In this document: piece after piece, positions 7,997 through 17,600 of the stretch
Position numbering within the stretch: the first letter of the stretch is position 1
Layout of the letters: each line of letters starts with the position of its first letter
Source: Planctomycetaceae bacterium
GTDB lineage: Bacteria; Planctomycetota; Planctomycetia; Planctomycetales; Planctomycetaceae
Direction of reading: 5' to 3'
Length of the DNA stretch: 64,000 bases
Assembly: GCA_017795105.1 (NCBI GenBank)
Contig: CP051247.1
Location: 434,001 to 498,000 of the forward strand
Notes under the pieces: model-generated
Told to the model about the DNA's origin: nothing
Database searches by the model: none
What the model saw: the letters and a program-made list of their open reading frames with translations, nothing else
Position numbers and translations under genes: made by a program

Positions 7997-9859
7997 TCAG
8001 GAGTCGCTCGAAACCGACAGATCGACCAGCATGTTTTGCTGTTCCAGAGGCGTCGGTTCGTCTTCCGGAGCCAGGACGGTATCGACGAGGAAGTAGAGGA
8101 ATCGACGGAGTGATTCCGGTTCCACGTCATCGGCCAGAGCTTCGGCTCGTTCCCGAGATTTCTCGACCAGCGCATCGGCCTGCGTGAAGACGTCGGTTTG
8201 CTCGAAGACCTGTTTCAATCGCTCCATACGCTGCAGTGGACTCTCGTCGTTCCCCTGCATGATCGACTCGAGGACAGCTCGCTGATCGGCATTGGCTCCA
8301 CGAATCGCCAGGGCCAGCAGCAGCGTTGGACGCAGGGCCATCGCATCCTGACCGGTAATGACCTTGTTTCGCACGTCGCCGCGCCAGTCTTTCAGGTCGT
8401 TCAGGATCTGGAAACCGACCCCCACGTGCCGACAGAAGGCCGAAACCATGGCATCGTATTCGGTGACGTCTCCCGCCAAACGCAGTCCTGAATACAGAGC
8501 CGCCTCAAACGCTGGCGATGTCTTCAGGGCATAAATCTGCATGGCGTCGACTGGACTGAGATCCAGTGATGGAGCAGCGGTCCAGCTCATCTCCGCCCCT
8601 TGACCTTCACACAGCTTAATATGGGCATATGACATCTTCTGAACGATGTCGGCCACAGCAGTGGGGTCCTCGGGAACGACACACTGAGCCAGGAGACGGT
8701 AACCGTCGCCGATCAGATAGTCACCGAAGTTGATCGCCTGACCGATGCCGTGACGCAGGTGCAGCGTTTCTTCGCCGTATCGGTACTGGTCATCATCCTG
8801 AATGTCGTCGTGGACGAGCGAAGCCTTGTGGAACGCCTCGATGGCGATGGCAGCTTTCTTGACCGCAGCGGGAATGTCGAGAGGCTCGCTGGCTCCCGGG
8901 TCGGCCAGCGTGAGATCTCCTCCCTTAGCGGCGTCCCAGGCGGCAAGCGTGATGAACGGCCGGAATCGTTTGCCGCCATTAGCCAGCCAGTCGCGGGAGA
9001 TCTTTTCGGTCTTAGCCAGGAAGCTTTCTTCCTGCTTGGGATCGCCCGTACGCGTCGGCGGAACGAGTTCGTCGAAGTGCGGCTGATCGAACAGCATCTT
9101 GGCCTGTCGCATCAGCGGGACGTAGCTTGCCGTCCGCTGTTCCGGGAGCGGCTCGTATTTGTCGAGGACATCCCAGACCCAAGGCTCATCCAGCGAAGTG
9201 TTCTTGCAGTCGCCGGAGTGGAGCGGAATTGCGTACGACGGAACCCCGGCGAGCAGGATCTTGTCGATGGCCTTTTCCAGCACATTCAGACAGGCAACGC
9301 CGACGATCCCGTCGACATAGCCTTCGACGATGATCTTGAGAACAATCGGCGAGCCTTCCGCCACTAGCACCTTGTACCCGAGCTGTTCAGCCTTCACCTT
9401 GTAGTCCGCGATTGAGCAGGCTCCGCACGTTTCGCAGTCGAGGCCGAACTCGTCGTAATCAGCCGGACAGCCTTCAGCATGCTTCAGGCAGTGGGGCAGC
9501 AACAACATCCGCCGTTCAAACGGAATGGCCAGCAACTGCTGCTTCCAGAAGAAGTTGCCGAGAAGGACCATCGCGAAGCCGAGATATTTCTCGGGCCACT
9601 CGTTCCGCTCCAGGAAGTCTCGCCCGAGTTTCTCAAGCTCGTCCTTACTGAACGGGCGATCCTTAGCCACGGTCCGTACGAACTCTTCGGCTGCGGCTTT
9701 AATCTCTTCCCGCAGTTCGAGGGTTTCCGGCACAATCTTGAGGTGACTGGTACTTTTCCGTTTCCGTTTTCGCGGACGTCCACCAGCACGTTCGGCCGGA
9801 GAATCCTGCGACTCTGACGGCTGCTTTCCCAGATCGATGTTCTGAGGAATAGTGCTCAA
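7997..9859 (-). CDS. DUF116-polyprenyl synthase fusion protein
   Basis: A 620-residue two-domain protein. Residues about 90-250 form a DUF116 domain with a cysteine cluster (HCLKHAEGC, then CETCGAC) that could bind metal. Residues about 270-600 are an all-helical trans-prenyltransferase. The first Asp-rich motif is intact (HDDIQDDD, residues 350-357). The second reads NDLKD (487-491), so its first Asp is replaced by Asn487. The prenyltransferase half should extend allylic diphosphates with IPP, with chain length unknown. The first 30 residues are basic (RPRKRKRKS). DUF116 has no settled function; the fusion suggests it supplies or modifies a prenyl substrate. The Asn substitution may lower or alter activity. 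Confidence 0.88.
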   Translation of the reverse strand: MSTIPQNIDLGKQPSESQDSPAERAGGRPRKRKRKSTSHLKIVPETLELREEIKAAAEEFVRTVAKDRPFSKDELEKLGRDFLERNEWPEKYLGFAMVLLGNFFWKQQLLAIPFERRMLLLPHCLKHAEGCPADYDEFGLDCETCGACSIADYKVKAEQLGYKVLVAEGSPIVLKIIVEGYVDGIVGVACLNVLEKAIDKILLAGVPSYAIPLHSGDCKNTSLDEPWVWDVLDKYEPLPEQRTASYVPLMRQAKMLFDQPHFDELVPPTRTGDPKQEESFLAKTEKISRDWLANGGKRFRPFITLAAWDAAKGGDLTLADPGASEPLDIPAAVKKAAIAIEAFHKASLVHDDIQDDDQYRYGEETLHLRHGIGQAINFGDYLIGDGYRLLAQCVVPEDPTAVADIVQKMSYAHIKLCEGQGAEMSWTAAPSLDLSPVDAMQIYALKTSPAFEAALYSGLRLAGDVTEYDAMVSAFCRHVGVGFQILNDLKDWRGDVRNKVITGQDAMALRPTLLLALAIRGANADQRAVLESIMQGNDESPLQRMERLKQVFEQTDVFTQADALVEKSRERAEALADDVEPESLRRFLYFLVDTVLAPEDEPTPLEQQNMLVDLSVSSDS

Positions 9860-10405
9860 CTGAAACTCCTCCGGGTCCTAAAGCCCGCATTCAACAAACA
9901 CGGGAGTCATTCGTAGTTGCAGTTTGACCGGCCTCGGCAGCGATTGAAACCATCGTTTCCACCGAGCAACCCGTCAAAGATTCGGAAGTGTCAGCCCTGC
10001 GCTGGACTGCGGGGACGATCCCACGTCGGATGGCATCGTCGGTCCTGATCACTTCACGCGATTTTTCTCGTCTCATCATATCGCCGAAGTCGGTCAAAAA
10101 CGACCGATTCCCCAATGTTCTGCGAATCCCTGATCAATTTCGACCGGTTGACCGCGCTCACTCAAGCCTGTCTACCGGGTGACAGCCAGGAACACCCTGA
10201 GTATCATGCATCAACACCCTAGATATCACATAATCTTTTCCGATCGGGGAGATGGTTCCTGAGCGTCTGCGACAATAATGACGTAGACCATAACGGCTGC
10301 GGCAAGTGGCCGGTCGGGCCAAGCGGGCACTCTGAACCTGAACAGCTGGCGTACCCGTCCGGACAGGATGACTGACAAGACAGCCTTGAAGCCGGAGAAA
10401 CAACT
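9860..10405. other. 546-bp intergenic region between divergent genes
   Basis: This region separates the minus-strand DUF116-prenyl synthase gene from the plus-strand response regulator and should hold both promoters. The open frames inside it (such as 9891-10115 minus) lack family resemblance and a convincing ribosome-binding site, so I do not call them. The one clear signal is the pair of direct repeats at 10191-10228. GGAG at 10393-10396 is the likely ribosome-binding site of the response regulator. Confidence 0.6.
10191..10228. promoter_or_regulatory. Two direct 16-bp repeats, candidate operator
   Basis: AACACCCTGAGTATCA (10191-10206) recurs as AACACCCTAGATATCA (10213-10228). The two copies match at 13 of 16 positions and start 22 bp apart, about two helical turns. 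They lie about 180 bp before the response-regulator start and about 330 bp before the divergent gene. The spacing suits a dimeric regulator bound on one face of the DNA. The binding protein is unknown; self-regulation by the adjacent response regulator is possible. Confidence 0.5.
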
Positions 10406-10948
10406 GTGAACGAAGGACATGGGGAACTGTTTCTCATCGTCGACGACGACGAGATGTTGAGATCGCGGATTTCCCGCGCCATGCAGGCTCGCGGTTATCG
10501 GACCGTCGGTGCGGCCGATTACGACGAAGCGATCCTCTGTCTGAATCGGGAAACGCCCGGCTACGCTCTGATCGACCTCAATATGCCGGGACGTTCGGGG
10601 CTGGAGCTGCTCGAAACCATGGCCCGACTCTCGCCAGAAACGAAATGCGTGATGCTGACCGGCTACGGCAGTATCACCACCGCTGTTGAAGCAATGCGGG
10701 CTGGCGCCTGGAATTACGTCACCAAACCGGCCGACGCCGACCAGATTCTCTCGGCCTTCCACACGGTTCCCGACCGCCGCAATCGGTCTGTCGAGATTCA
10801 ATACAAGCCTCAAACACTCGCCGAGACCGAGTGGGAACACATCCAACGGGTTCTGGCCGATTGTGGAGAAAACATTTCAGAAGCGGCTCGACAGTTGGGG
10901 ATTCCGCGTCGAACGCTGCAACGAAAACTCAAGAAGCGGGCCCCATAA
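10406..10948 (+). CDS. RegA/ActR-type response regulator with Fis-like HTH
   Basis: A 180-residue two-domain response regulator. Residues 8-125 are a receiver with the acidic pair in IVDDDE, the phospho-acceptor Asp57 in IDLNMPG and the conserved Lys in VTKPA. Residues about 138-178 end in a Fis-family helix-turn-helix (ISEAARQLGIPRRTLQRKL). Size and layout match RegA/PrrA/ActR, redox-responsive regulators in proteobacteria, but no partner kinase is adjacent. The start is GTG with GGAG upstream. The next gene, a dihaem cytochrome, follows after 13 bp and is probably co-transcribed, which fits a redox role. Confidence 0.9.
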   Translation: MNEGHGELFLIVDDDEMLRSRISRAMQARGYRTVGAADYDEAILCLNRETPGYALIDLNMPGRSGLELLETMARLSPETKCVMLTGYGSITTAVEAMRAGAWNYVTKPADADQILSAFHTVPDRRNRSVEIQYKPQTLAETEWEHIQRVLADCGENISEAARQLGIPRRTLQRKLKKRAP

Positions 10949-10961
10949 AGAGACGGGAACG

Positions 10962-12323
10962 ATGAAGACGACTGGCATACTGATGGTTCTATTCGGACTG
11001 TTCACCGCAACAGTGCACGCCGCAGAACCACCAGCCGGGCTGACAGCGGCGGAGCGGGGCTACTGGTTCATCCTCAACAAGCCTTATCTCATTCCCGATT
11101 TCGATGAGCAGACGTTCTCCGAACTTTGGCAAAGCTGGCCGGAAAAAGAACGCGAGCAGGCCTCCAGGCTCGATTCGGCTGCTCGCCGCAGGATGATCTT
11201 CGATTATTACGGTGTGACGCCCCGTCCAGACGGCGACTCCGGCAAACCATTGCAGTATGCGGTAACGGACGACGGCAACTTCTACATGAACTGCTTTGCG
11301 TGCCACGGCGGTTCCGTCGCCGGGCAGACGATTCCCGGTCTGCCGAACTCGTCCTATGCACTGCAGACATTAACCGACGATATCCGAACGACTAAACTAA
11401 GCCGTTCTGTTCCCCTGTCCCCACGGGACCTCAGTGCCATGTTCTTTCCAATGGGCGGAACCGTCGGTACGACAAACGCCGTAATGTTTGGCGTCGCCCT
11501 GGAACATTATCGTGATCACGACATGAATGTCGCCGCCTTCCGGGCTCCCCCTCAACTCGTGCATCACGACATGGATGCGCCGCCGTGGTGGCACTTCAGC
11601 AAGCGGAGCCACCTGTACATCGACGGCTTTGTCGAGAAGGACCATCGCGCGTTGATGCCCTTCGTTCTCATTCGAGAAAACGGCCGGGCGCAGCTCGACG
11701 AATGGGAGAGCGACTTCAAGGACATCTACGCCTATCTGGAATCGGTCGAACCTCCGCAGTATCCGTTTGAAGTCGATCAGCAGTTGGCCGGGCAGGGGAG
11801 AGTGATCTTCGAAAAGAACTGCAGCAACTGCCACGGCACGTATGGGGAGAACGAAACCTATCCGCAGAAGATCATCCCGCTCGACGAGATCGGTACCGAT
11901 CCAGTTCGCTACCAGGCCCTGACTTCTGCCCACCGCGAGAATTACGGCAAGAGCTGGCTGTCTCACTATGGAGAACGCGAGATTCTGACCGATCCCGGAG
12001 GATATGTCGCTCCACCGCTCGATGGCGTCTGGGCGTCCGCACCGTACTTCCACAACGGGAGTGTGCCAACTCTGGCCGGCGTGCTGAATCTCGTCGAACG
12101 TCCCGGAATATGGAAGCGGGCCTCATCGGATTACAACGAGGAAGCGATCGGACTCGAGATCACGGTTCACACCGAGATTCCCCGCGATGTCACGCATCGG
12201 GCCGAGAGACGCCGCTACTTCGATGCCTCTCAACGTGGGAAGAGTAACGCTGGTCACGACTATCCGGATGCGCTGTCGACAGACGAGAAGCGAGCCGTGC
12301 TGGAGTATCTGAAAACGCTCTGA
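10962..12323 (+). CDS. Secreted dihaem c-type cytochrome, RoxA/peroxidase-like
   Basis: A 453-residue exported protein with a signal peptide (residues 1-20, cut near VHAAEP). Two haem c motifs are visible: CFACH near residue 110 and CSNCH near 288. The block VAPPLDGVWASAPYFHNGSV is typical of dihaem proteins related to bacterial cytochrome c peroxidase, MauG and rubber oxygenase RoxA, whose substrate use cannot be told from sequence. An in-frame extension back to 10686 lies inside the response-regulator gene and is rejected; the ATG at 10962 follows an AGACGGGAAC stretch and starts a good signal peptide. It probably forms an operon with the upstream regulator. Confidence 0.85.
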   Translation: MKTTGILMVLFGLFTATVHAAEPPAGLTAAERGYWFILNKPYLIPDFDEQTFSELWQSWPEKEREQASRLDSAARRRMIFDYYGVTPRPDGDSGKPLQYAVTDDGNFYMNCFACHGGSVAGQTIPGLPNSSYALQTLTDDIRTTKLSRSVPLSPRDLSAMFFPMGGTVGTTNAVMFGVALEHYRDHDMNVAAFRAPPQLVHHDMDAPPWWHFSKRSHLYIDGFVEKDHRALMPFVLIRENGRAQLDEWESDFKDIYAYLESVEPPQYPFEVDQQLAGQGRVIFEKNCSNCHGTYGENETYPQKIIPLDEIGTDPVRYQALTSAHRENYGKSWLSHYGEREILTDPGGYVAPPLDGVWASAPYFHNGSVPTLAGVLNLVERPGIWKRASSDYNEEAIGLEITVHTEIPRDVTHRAERRRYFDASQRGKSNAGHDYPDALSTDEKRAVLEYLKTL

Positions 12324-12346
12324 GCAGTTCCATTCAATCAGAGCAA

Positions 12347-12772
12347 CTACCGCGCCTCGTCCTCTGCGGCGGTCTGTCGAAGGGCGAAGTCTCCGTTGTA
12401 GCCATTCGTTCCCGTGTAGCGACCGAAAAGCTGACCGCCTTTGAGGTAGCCCTTCCACTGATAGATGTGGCCACTGACAGTCGCTTCGCCGGCAAGATCC
12501 ACCTGCCCCCGGCCCGGCTTCGCCTGGAATTCGACCTCGTAAGAGAAGGGGTCCCCCATAAACAAACCGGAAAAGGTTGCAATCACCCGTCCGTCTTCGC
12601 CAGGCCGGGCAACACATTTCAGTGGCCCGGACGAGTTGTACTTCTGGTTCCGCCAGGTTCCTTCAAACGTTTTCTGTTCTGGCTGCTGTTCCTCGTCGGC
12701 CAGTCCAACCCCCGGAACATGAAGAAGCGCAAGAGTCAGAGACCAGATCTTCAGAGCCGACCAGACGTTCAT
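12347..12772 (-). CDS. Secreted small beta-rich protein, unknown function
   Basis: A 141-residue protein with a signal peptide (about residues 1-25, ending VGLADE) and a mature part dominated by alternating hydrophobic and polar residues with many glycines, suggesting a small beta-barrel. FEGTWRNQKYNSSGPLKC near its start resembles lead segments of planctomycete proteins of unknown role. One Cys remains in the mature part. It is convergent with the cytochrome gene (23 bp between stops). No function is assigned. Confidence 0.65.
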   Translation of the reverse strand: MNVWSALKIWSLTLALLHVPGVGLADEEQQPEQKTFEGTWRNQKYNSSGPLKCVARPGEDGRVIATFSGLFMGDPFSYEVEFQAKPGRGQVDLAGEATVSGHIYQWKGYLKGGQLFGRYTGTNGYNGDFALRQTAAEDEAR

Positions 12773-12931
12773 TTTCGCACCTCCGAACAGACGACACCCG
12801 CGATTCCCGTAACGCAGATTTTCCGAACATTCTACCAGACCGGACCTCTCCGGAAGCAGCTGACGAATCCTGACCGGTCCAGGACAAGCAGACTGGCAAT
12901 CTGCCCCGGAGGACTTTACAATTCCGACTCA

Positions 12932-13006
<75 letters not shown>

Positions 13007-13009
13007 AAT

Positions 13010-13052
13010 AACGGCCGTTCCGCCTCGCTGGTGAACGGCCGTTTTCTTTTTT
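13010..13052 (+). terminator. Intrinsic terminator of tRNA-Arg
   Basis: A perfect 11-bp stem (13010-13020 with 13033-13043, core ACGGCCGT) with a 12-nt loop is followed by a T-rich tract broken by one C (TTTTCTTTTTT). It directly follows the tRNA. The 219 bp from here to the next gene show no other feature. Confidence 0.93.
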
Positions 13053-13271
13053 GCCCGACGACCGGAATAACCGGCCAAGTCAGCCGTTCTTTCGGTTTCT
13101 GCGCGAACCCGCGTTGCCAATCTCTCGTCGCAACCATAGACTTCACAAGAATAGTTGTCATGTGAAGTATCCCGCCGTTTGCCCGCCCCAATTTCATACC
13201 TCATCGACACATGGCTCCTCTTCGGCCACCGGAGTGACGAGTCCTGAATCTGTACAGAGGGAGAAGCTGCT

Positions 13272-14693
13272 TTGAAGTCCTGCCACATTGATTCGCCATT
13301 TCGCCTCTCTCTCCTTCTGGCTGTCGCGGGAGTGACACTGCTTGCGTCTGCCGGCTGCGGAGGAACTCAGGGACCGCCACCACAGCAACCGCCACCGGAA
13401 GTGACCGTGGCCACGCCGATCCGCAAACAGATCGTCGAATGGGATGAGTACACGGGTCGGCTGGAAGCGATTGACTATGTCGAGATCCGCTCTCGGGTCA
13501 GCGGCTATCTGCAGTCGATCCACTTCGATGAAGGTCAGATGATCGAGAAGAACGACCTGCTGTTCGTGATCGACCCAAGACCGTTTCAAGCCGAATTGAA
13601 TGGGGCACGATCGGATCTCACGCAGGCCGAATCGCAGCTGGCACAGGCACGAGCGACACTCGAAGACGCGAAAGCTCGACTCAAGCAGTCCGAAGCGCAG
13701 CGGCAACTGGTTGAAACGCAGGTTCAGCGTGTCCGCAAACTCCGAGATCAGAACGCGGCAACCCAGGATGAACTTGATCAGTATGAAGCCGAGTATCTGA
13801 CCGCGGAAGCAGACGTGAGCGCCTCGAACGCCGGTATCAGTTCAGCCGAAGCGACCATCGAAACAGCCAAAGCCGGAATTGAATCGGCGAAAGCCCGTGT
13901 CGAAGCGGCCGAACTCAATCTGGAATACACCAGAATCTATGCTCCGGTCTCCGGTCGCATCAGTCGTCAGATGGTCACCGAGGGAAACCTCGTCAGCGGT
14001 GGCAGCGCCTCTTCGACGCTGCTGACGACGATCACATCGGTTGCTCCCATCTACTGCTACTTCGACGCCACTGAACAGGAAGTGCTGAAATACACTCGAC
14101 TGGCTCAGTCGGGGGCGCGGGAAAGTTCTCGAGTCGCCAAAAACCCTGTCTTTCTGGCTCTGGTCGATGAAGACGGGTTCCCGCATCTGGGGCATATGGA
14201 TTTCGTCGACAACCGCTTCGATGCCAACACCGCCAGCATGCGGGCCCGCTGTGTATTCCCGAACGACGATCAGGTTCTGATTCCCGGCATGTTCGCCCGC
14301 ATTCGAATTCCAGGGAGCGCACCGTATCAGGCGATCCTCATACCCGACTCGGCGATCGGCACCGATCAGTCGACGCAGTTCGTGTATCTCGTGAATGAGG
14401 AGGGGATCGTAGAACAGCGAACGATCAAAGTCGGCCCGATTGTCGATGGGTTGCGTGTCGTTCGCGAAGGACTGGCCGGAAGCGAAATCCTGATCACGGA
14501 AGGGCTGCTTCAGGCACGACCGGAAATGCAGGTGGTGACGCGAGAAAGCACAATCGAATCCGACGAAGACGGTCTGCCAGATACGTACGAACCACTTCCT
14601 CCGGACCAGTGGATCTCGCCGAATCCCGATCCTCTCCCGGAGTTCACCAGAACAGGCCGGAATCTAACCGCTGACAAAGAGGGGGGCAATTAA
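13272..14693 (+). CDS. RND efflux periplasmic adaptor lipoprotein (system 1)
   Basis: A 473-residue membrane fusion protein linking an inner-membrane RND pump to an outer-membrane channel. A signal with lipobox LLASAGC predicts a lipid-anchored Cys near residue 29. Order: proline-rich linker; first half of the lipoyl-like domain (YTGRLEAIDYVEIRSRVSGY); a long helical hairpin rich in Ala, Glu and Gln (about residues 105-215); the returning lipoyl half (YTRIYAPVSGRI); then beta-barrel and membrane-proximal parts. The C-terminal 60 residues are an acidic and proline-rich extension. The start codon is TTG with GGGAGAAG upstream. Its TAA overlaps the pump ATG by one base, so the two are coupled. 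Confidence 0.93.
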   Translation: MKSCHIDSPFRLSLLLAVAGVTLLASAGCGGTQGPPPQQPPPEVTVATPIRKQIVEWDEYTGRLEAIDYVEIRSRVSGYLQSIHFDEGQMIEKNDLLFVIDPRPFQAELNGARSDLTQAESQLAQARATLEDAKARLKQSEAQRQLVETQVQRVRKLRDQNAATQDELDQYEAEYLTAEADVSASNAGISSAEATIETAKAGIESAKARVEAAELNLEYTRIYAPVSGRISRQMVTEGNLVSGGSASSTLLTTITSVAPIYCYFDATEQEVLKYTRLAQSGARESSRVAKNPVFLALVDEDGFPHLGHMDFVDNRFDANTASMRARCVFPNDDQVLIPGMFARIRIPGSAPYQAILIPDSAIGTDQSTQFVYLVNEEGIVEQRTIKVGPIVDGLRVVREGLAGSEILITEGLLQARPEMQVVTRESTIESDEDGLPDTYEPLPPDQWISPNPDPLPEFTRTGRNLTADKEGGN

Positions 14694-17600
14694 TGAAGTT
14701 TCCCCATTTCTTTATCGAACGTCCGATCTTCGCGTCCGTGCTTTCGTTCATCGTCGTGCTGGTCGGTGGCATCACGTATTTTCTTCTGCCTGTTTCCCAG
14801 TATCCCAGTGTGGCTCCGCCAACGGTCGTCGTTCGCGCCAGTTATCCCGGCGCGACCCCGCAGGTGATCGCCGATACGGTCGCCACGCCAATCGAGCAGG
14901 AGATGAACGGCGTCGACGACATGCTGTATATGGAGTCGTCGTCCAGCAGTGACGGCACGATGCAGCTGACCGTTACGTTTAAGCTTGGGACCGATCTGGA
15001 TGACGCCCAGGTTCTTGTGCAGAACCGCGTCGCCATCGCCGAATCCCGGCTGCCTGATGTTGTCCGTCAGATCGGCGTAACGACACAGAAACAGATCCCC
15101 GACATGCTGATGGTGGTTCATCTCACGTCGCCCGACAACAGCCGCGATCAGCTCTATATCAGTAACTTCGCTTTTCTCCGCATTCGTGATGCATTGATGC
15201 GACTCGACGGTGTCGGCGACATCCGAATCGCTGGCGGCAACGAATACGCGATGCGTGTCTGGCTCGACATCGAGAAGATGACGCATATCGACCTGACGGT
15301 TGGAGATATTGTCGAGGCTATCCGCGGACAGAACGTTCAGGTGGCAGCAGGAGTCATTGGGCAGCCGCCGATCGATGATACCGGTGCGTTCCAGCTGAAT
15401 GTGAAGACAAAAGGTCGCCTGAAGGGAACTGACGAGTTCGAGAAGATTATCGTCAAGCGGGGCGAAGACGGACGTGTGACACGGCTCAGCGATGTCGCAC
15501 GCCTCGAACTGGGAGCTCAGGACTATTCCCGTCTCAGCTATCTCGACGGCAAACCAGCCGTGGCGGTGTTGATCTATCAGCGTCCCGGCACCAATGCCGT
15601 CGATACCGCCGCCGAAGTCAAAGAAACCATGGCGGGGCTGAGTCCGAACTTCCCCAAGGGACTTGAGTACGAGATCGCCTACAACCCGACCGACTATGTC
15701 GAAGAGTCGATCTCCGAAGTGTTCAACACACTTTACATCACTACCGCTCTTGTGGTGCTGACCGTTTTCATTTTCCTGCATGGCTGGCGTCCAACCATTA
15801 TTCCGGTCATCGCGATTCCGATTTCGCTGATTGGAACGTTCGCCGTGATGCAGGTTCTCGGAGTTTCCCTCAATACCCTCTCATTGTTCGGCCTTGTTCT
15901 GGCGATCGGGATTGTGGTGGACGACGCGATCGTGGTCGTAGAGAATGTCGAACGACTCATCGCACAGGGATTGTCCCCTCGCGAAGCCACGCATAAAGCG
16001 ATGGACGAAGTCGGGTCGGCCCTCATCGCAACCACCCTCGTGCTGATCGCCGTGTTCGTCCCGACGATGTTCGTGCCGAGTATCAGCGGGCAGTTCTATC
16101 GTCAGTTTGCCATGACGATTTCCATCTCGACCGCTCTCTCGACGTTCGTCTCGCTGACACTCAGCCCGGCTCTGTGTGCCCTGCTGCTGAAACCTAAGAA
16201 CGCCGAACGAAACGCACTCGGCAAATTCGTCGATGTCGTCTTCGGCTGGTTCTTCCGGTTGTTCAATCGAACCTTCGATGTGACCAGCAATATCTACGCT
16301 GGCATCATCTCTCGGCTCGTGCGTGTTTCTGCCGTCTCGCTCATTCTGTATGTCGGCCTGCTCGGTGCGACGTGGTACAGTTTCGGACTCGTCCCTTCAG
16401 GCTTTATTCCGCCGCAGGATCAGGGATACCTGATTGTCAGTATTCGCCTGCCCGATGGAGCAGCCCTGTCGCGGACCGATGCCGTCACTCGTCGGGTGGC
16501 CGAAATGGGCGGAAACATCGACGGCGTCGCCCACTCTGTGGGCATCGCGGGATTGTCGGGATCGACCTTTACGATCTCGCCGAACGCGGCCGTGAGCTTT
16601 CTGCCGCTTGAAGATGCCAAGGAGAGAGCCAAACGAGGCCGAGACATCAACGCGATCGTCAGTGACCTGCGAACTGAGGTCTCTTCGATCAACGAAGCGC
16701 AGATATTCATCATTCCTCCTCCCCCCGTGCGCGGGATTGGACGTGGCGGTGGGTACAAGCTCTACATTCAGGACCAGAGCGGAGCCGGGACCGAGGCTCT
16801 GAATCAGGTCACGGAGTTGATGATTAGCAAGGCGAACCAGCAGCCTGGTCTGGCGCAGGTGTTCTCGAACTTCCGTGTGAACGTGCCGCAGATTCATGTC
16901 GACGTCGACCGGACCAAAGCGGAAATGCTCGACATTCCGGTCAGTAACGTCTTTCAGGCATTGCAGGTTTATCTTGGGTCGGTTTACGTCAACGATTTCA
17001 ATATCCTCGGCCGGACGTACCGGGTGACTGCCCAGGCAGAACCGGAATTCCGGGACGAGCCGACTGATATTCTGAGGCTGCGAACGCGGAGCGCCCGGGG
17101 GACGAGTATCGCGCTGGGGTCGCTGGTCGAGATTGAACGAACCGTCGGGCCAGACCGGCTCGTCCGATTCAATCTTTACCCCGCTGCCGACATCAATGGA
17201 GATACCGTTCCGGGATACAGCACCGGCGAATCGCTCGATACGATTGAGCGGCTCGCCGCCGAGAACCTGCCGCCAGGTTTCAGTTACGCCTGGACCGACA
17301 TCGCGTATCAGGAACGACAGGCGGGCAATACGATCATGTTCCTGTTCCCACTGGCCGTGCTGTTCGTGTTCCTCACGCTGGCTGCTCAGTACGAAAGCTG
17401 GGTCCTGCCGCTGGCCATTATTCTGATTGTTCCGTTGTGCCTGCTGTTCGCGATTCTGGGAATCTGGTTCCGCGGAATGGACAACAACATCCTGACACAG
17501 ATCGGGTTCATTGTGCTTGTCGGGCTCGCCTGTAAGAACGCCATTCTGATTGTCGAGTTCGCCAAGGCCGAGGAAGATGCTGGGAAAAACCGGTTCGAAG

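Noticed and set aside
9891..10115. 74-codon open frame in the large divergent gap
   Set aside because: Composition is unlike the neighbouring genes, no motif is seen, and it would occupy the promoter of the prenyl synthase gene.
10686..10961. Upstream extension of the dihaem cytochrome gene
   Set aside because: It lies within the response-regulator gene in another frame and would bury the signal peptide; the ATG at 10962 is better.
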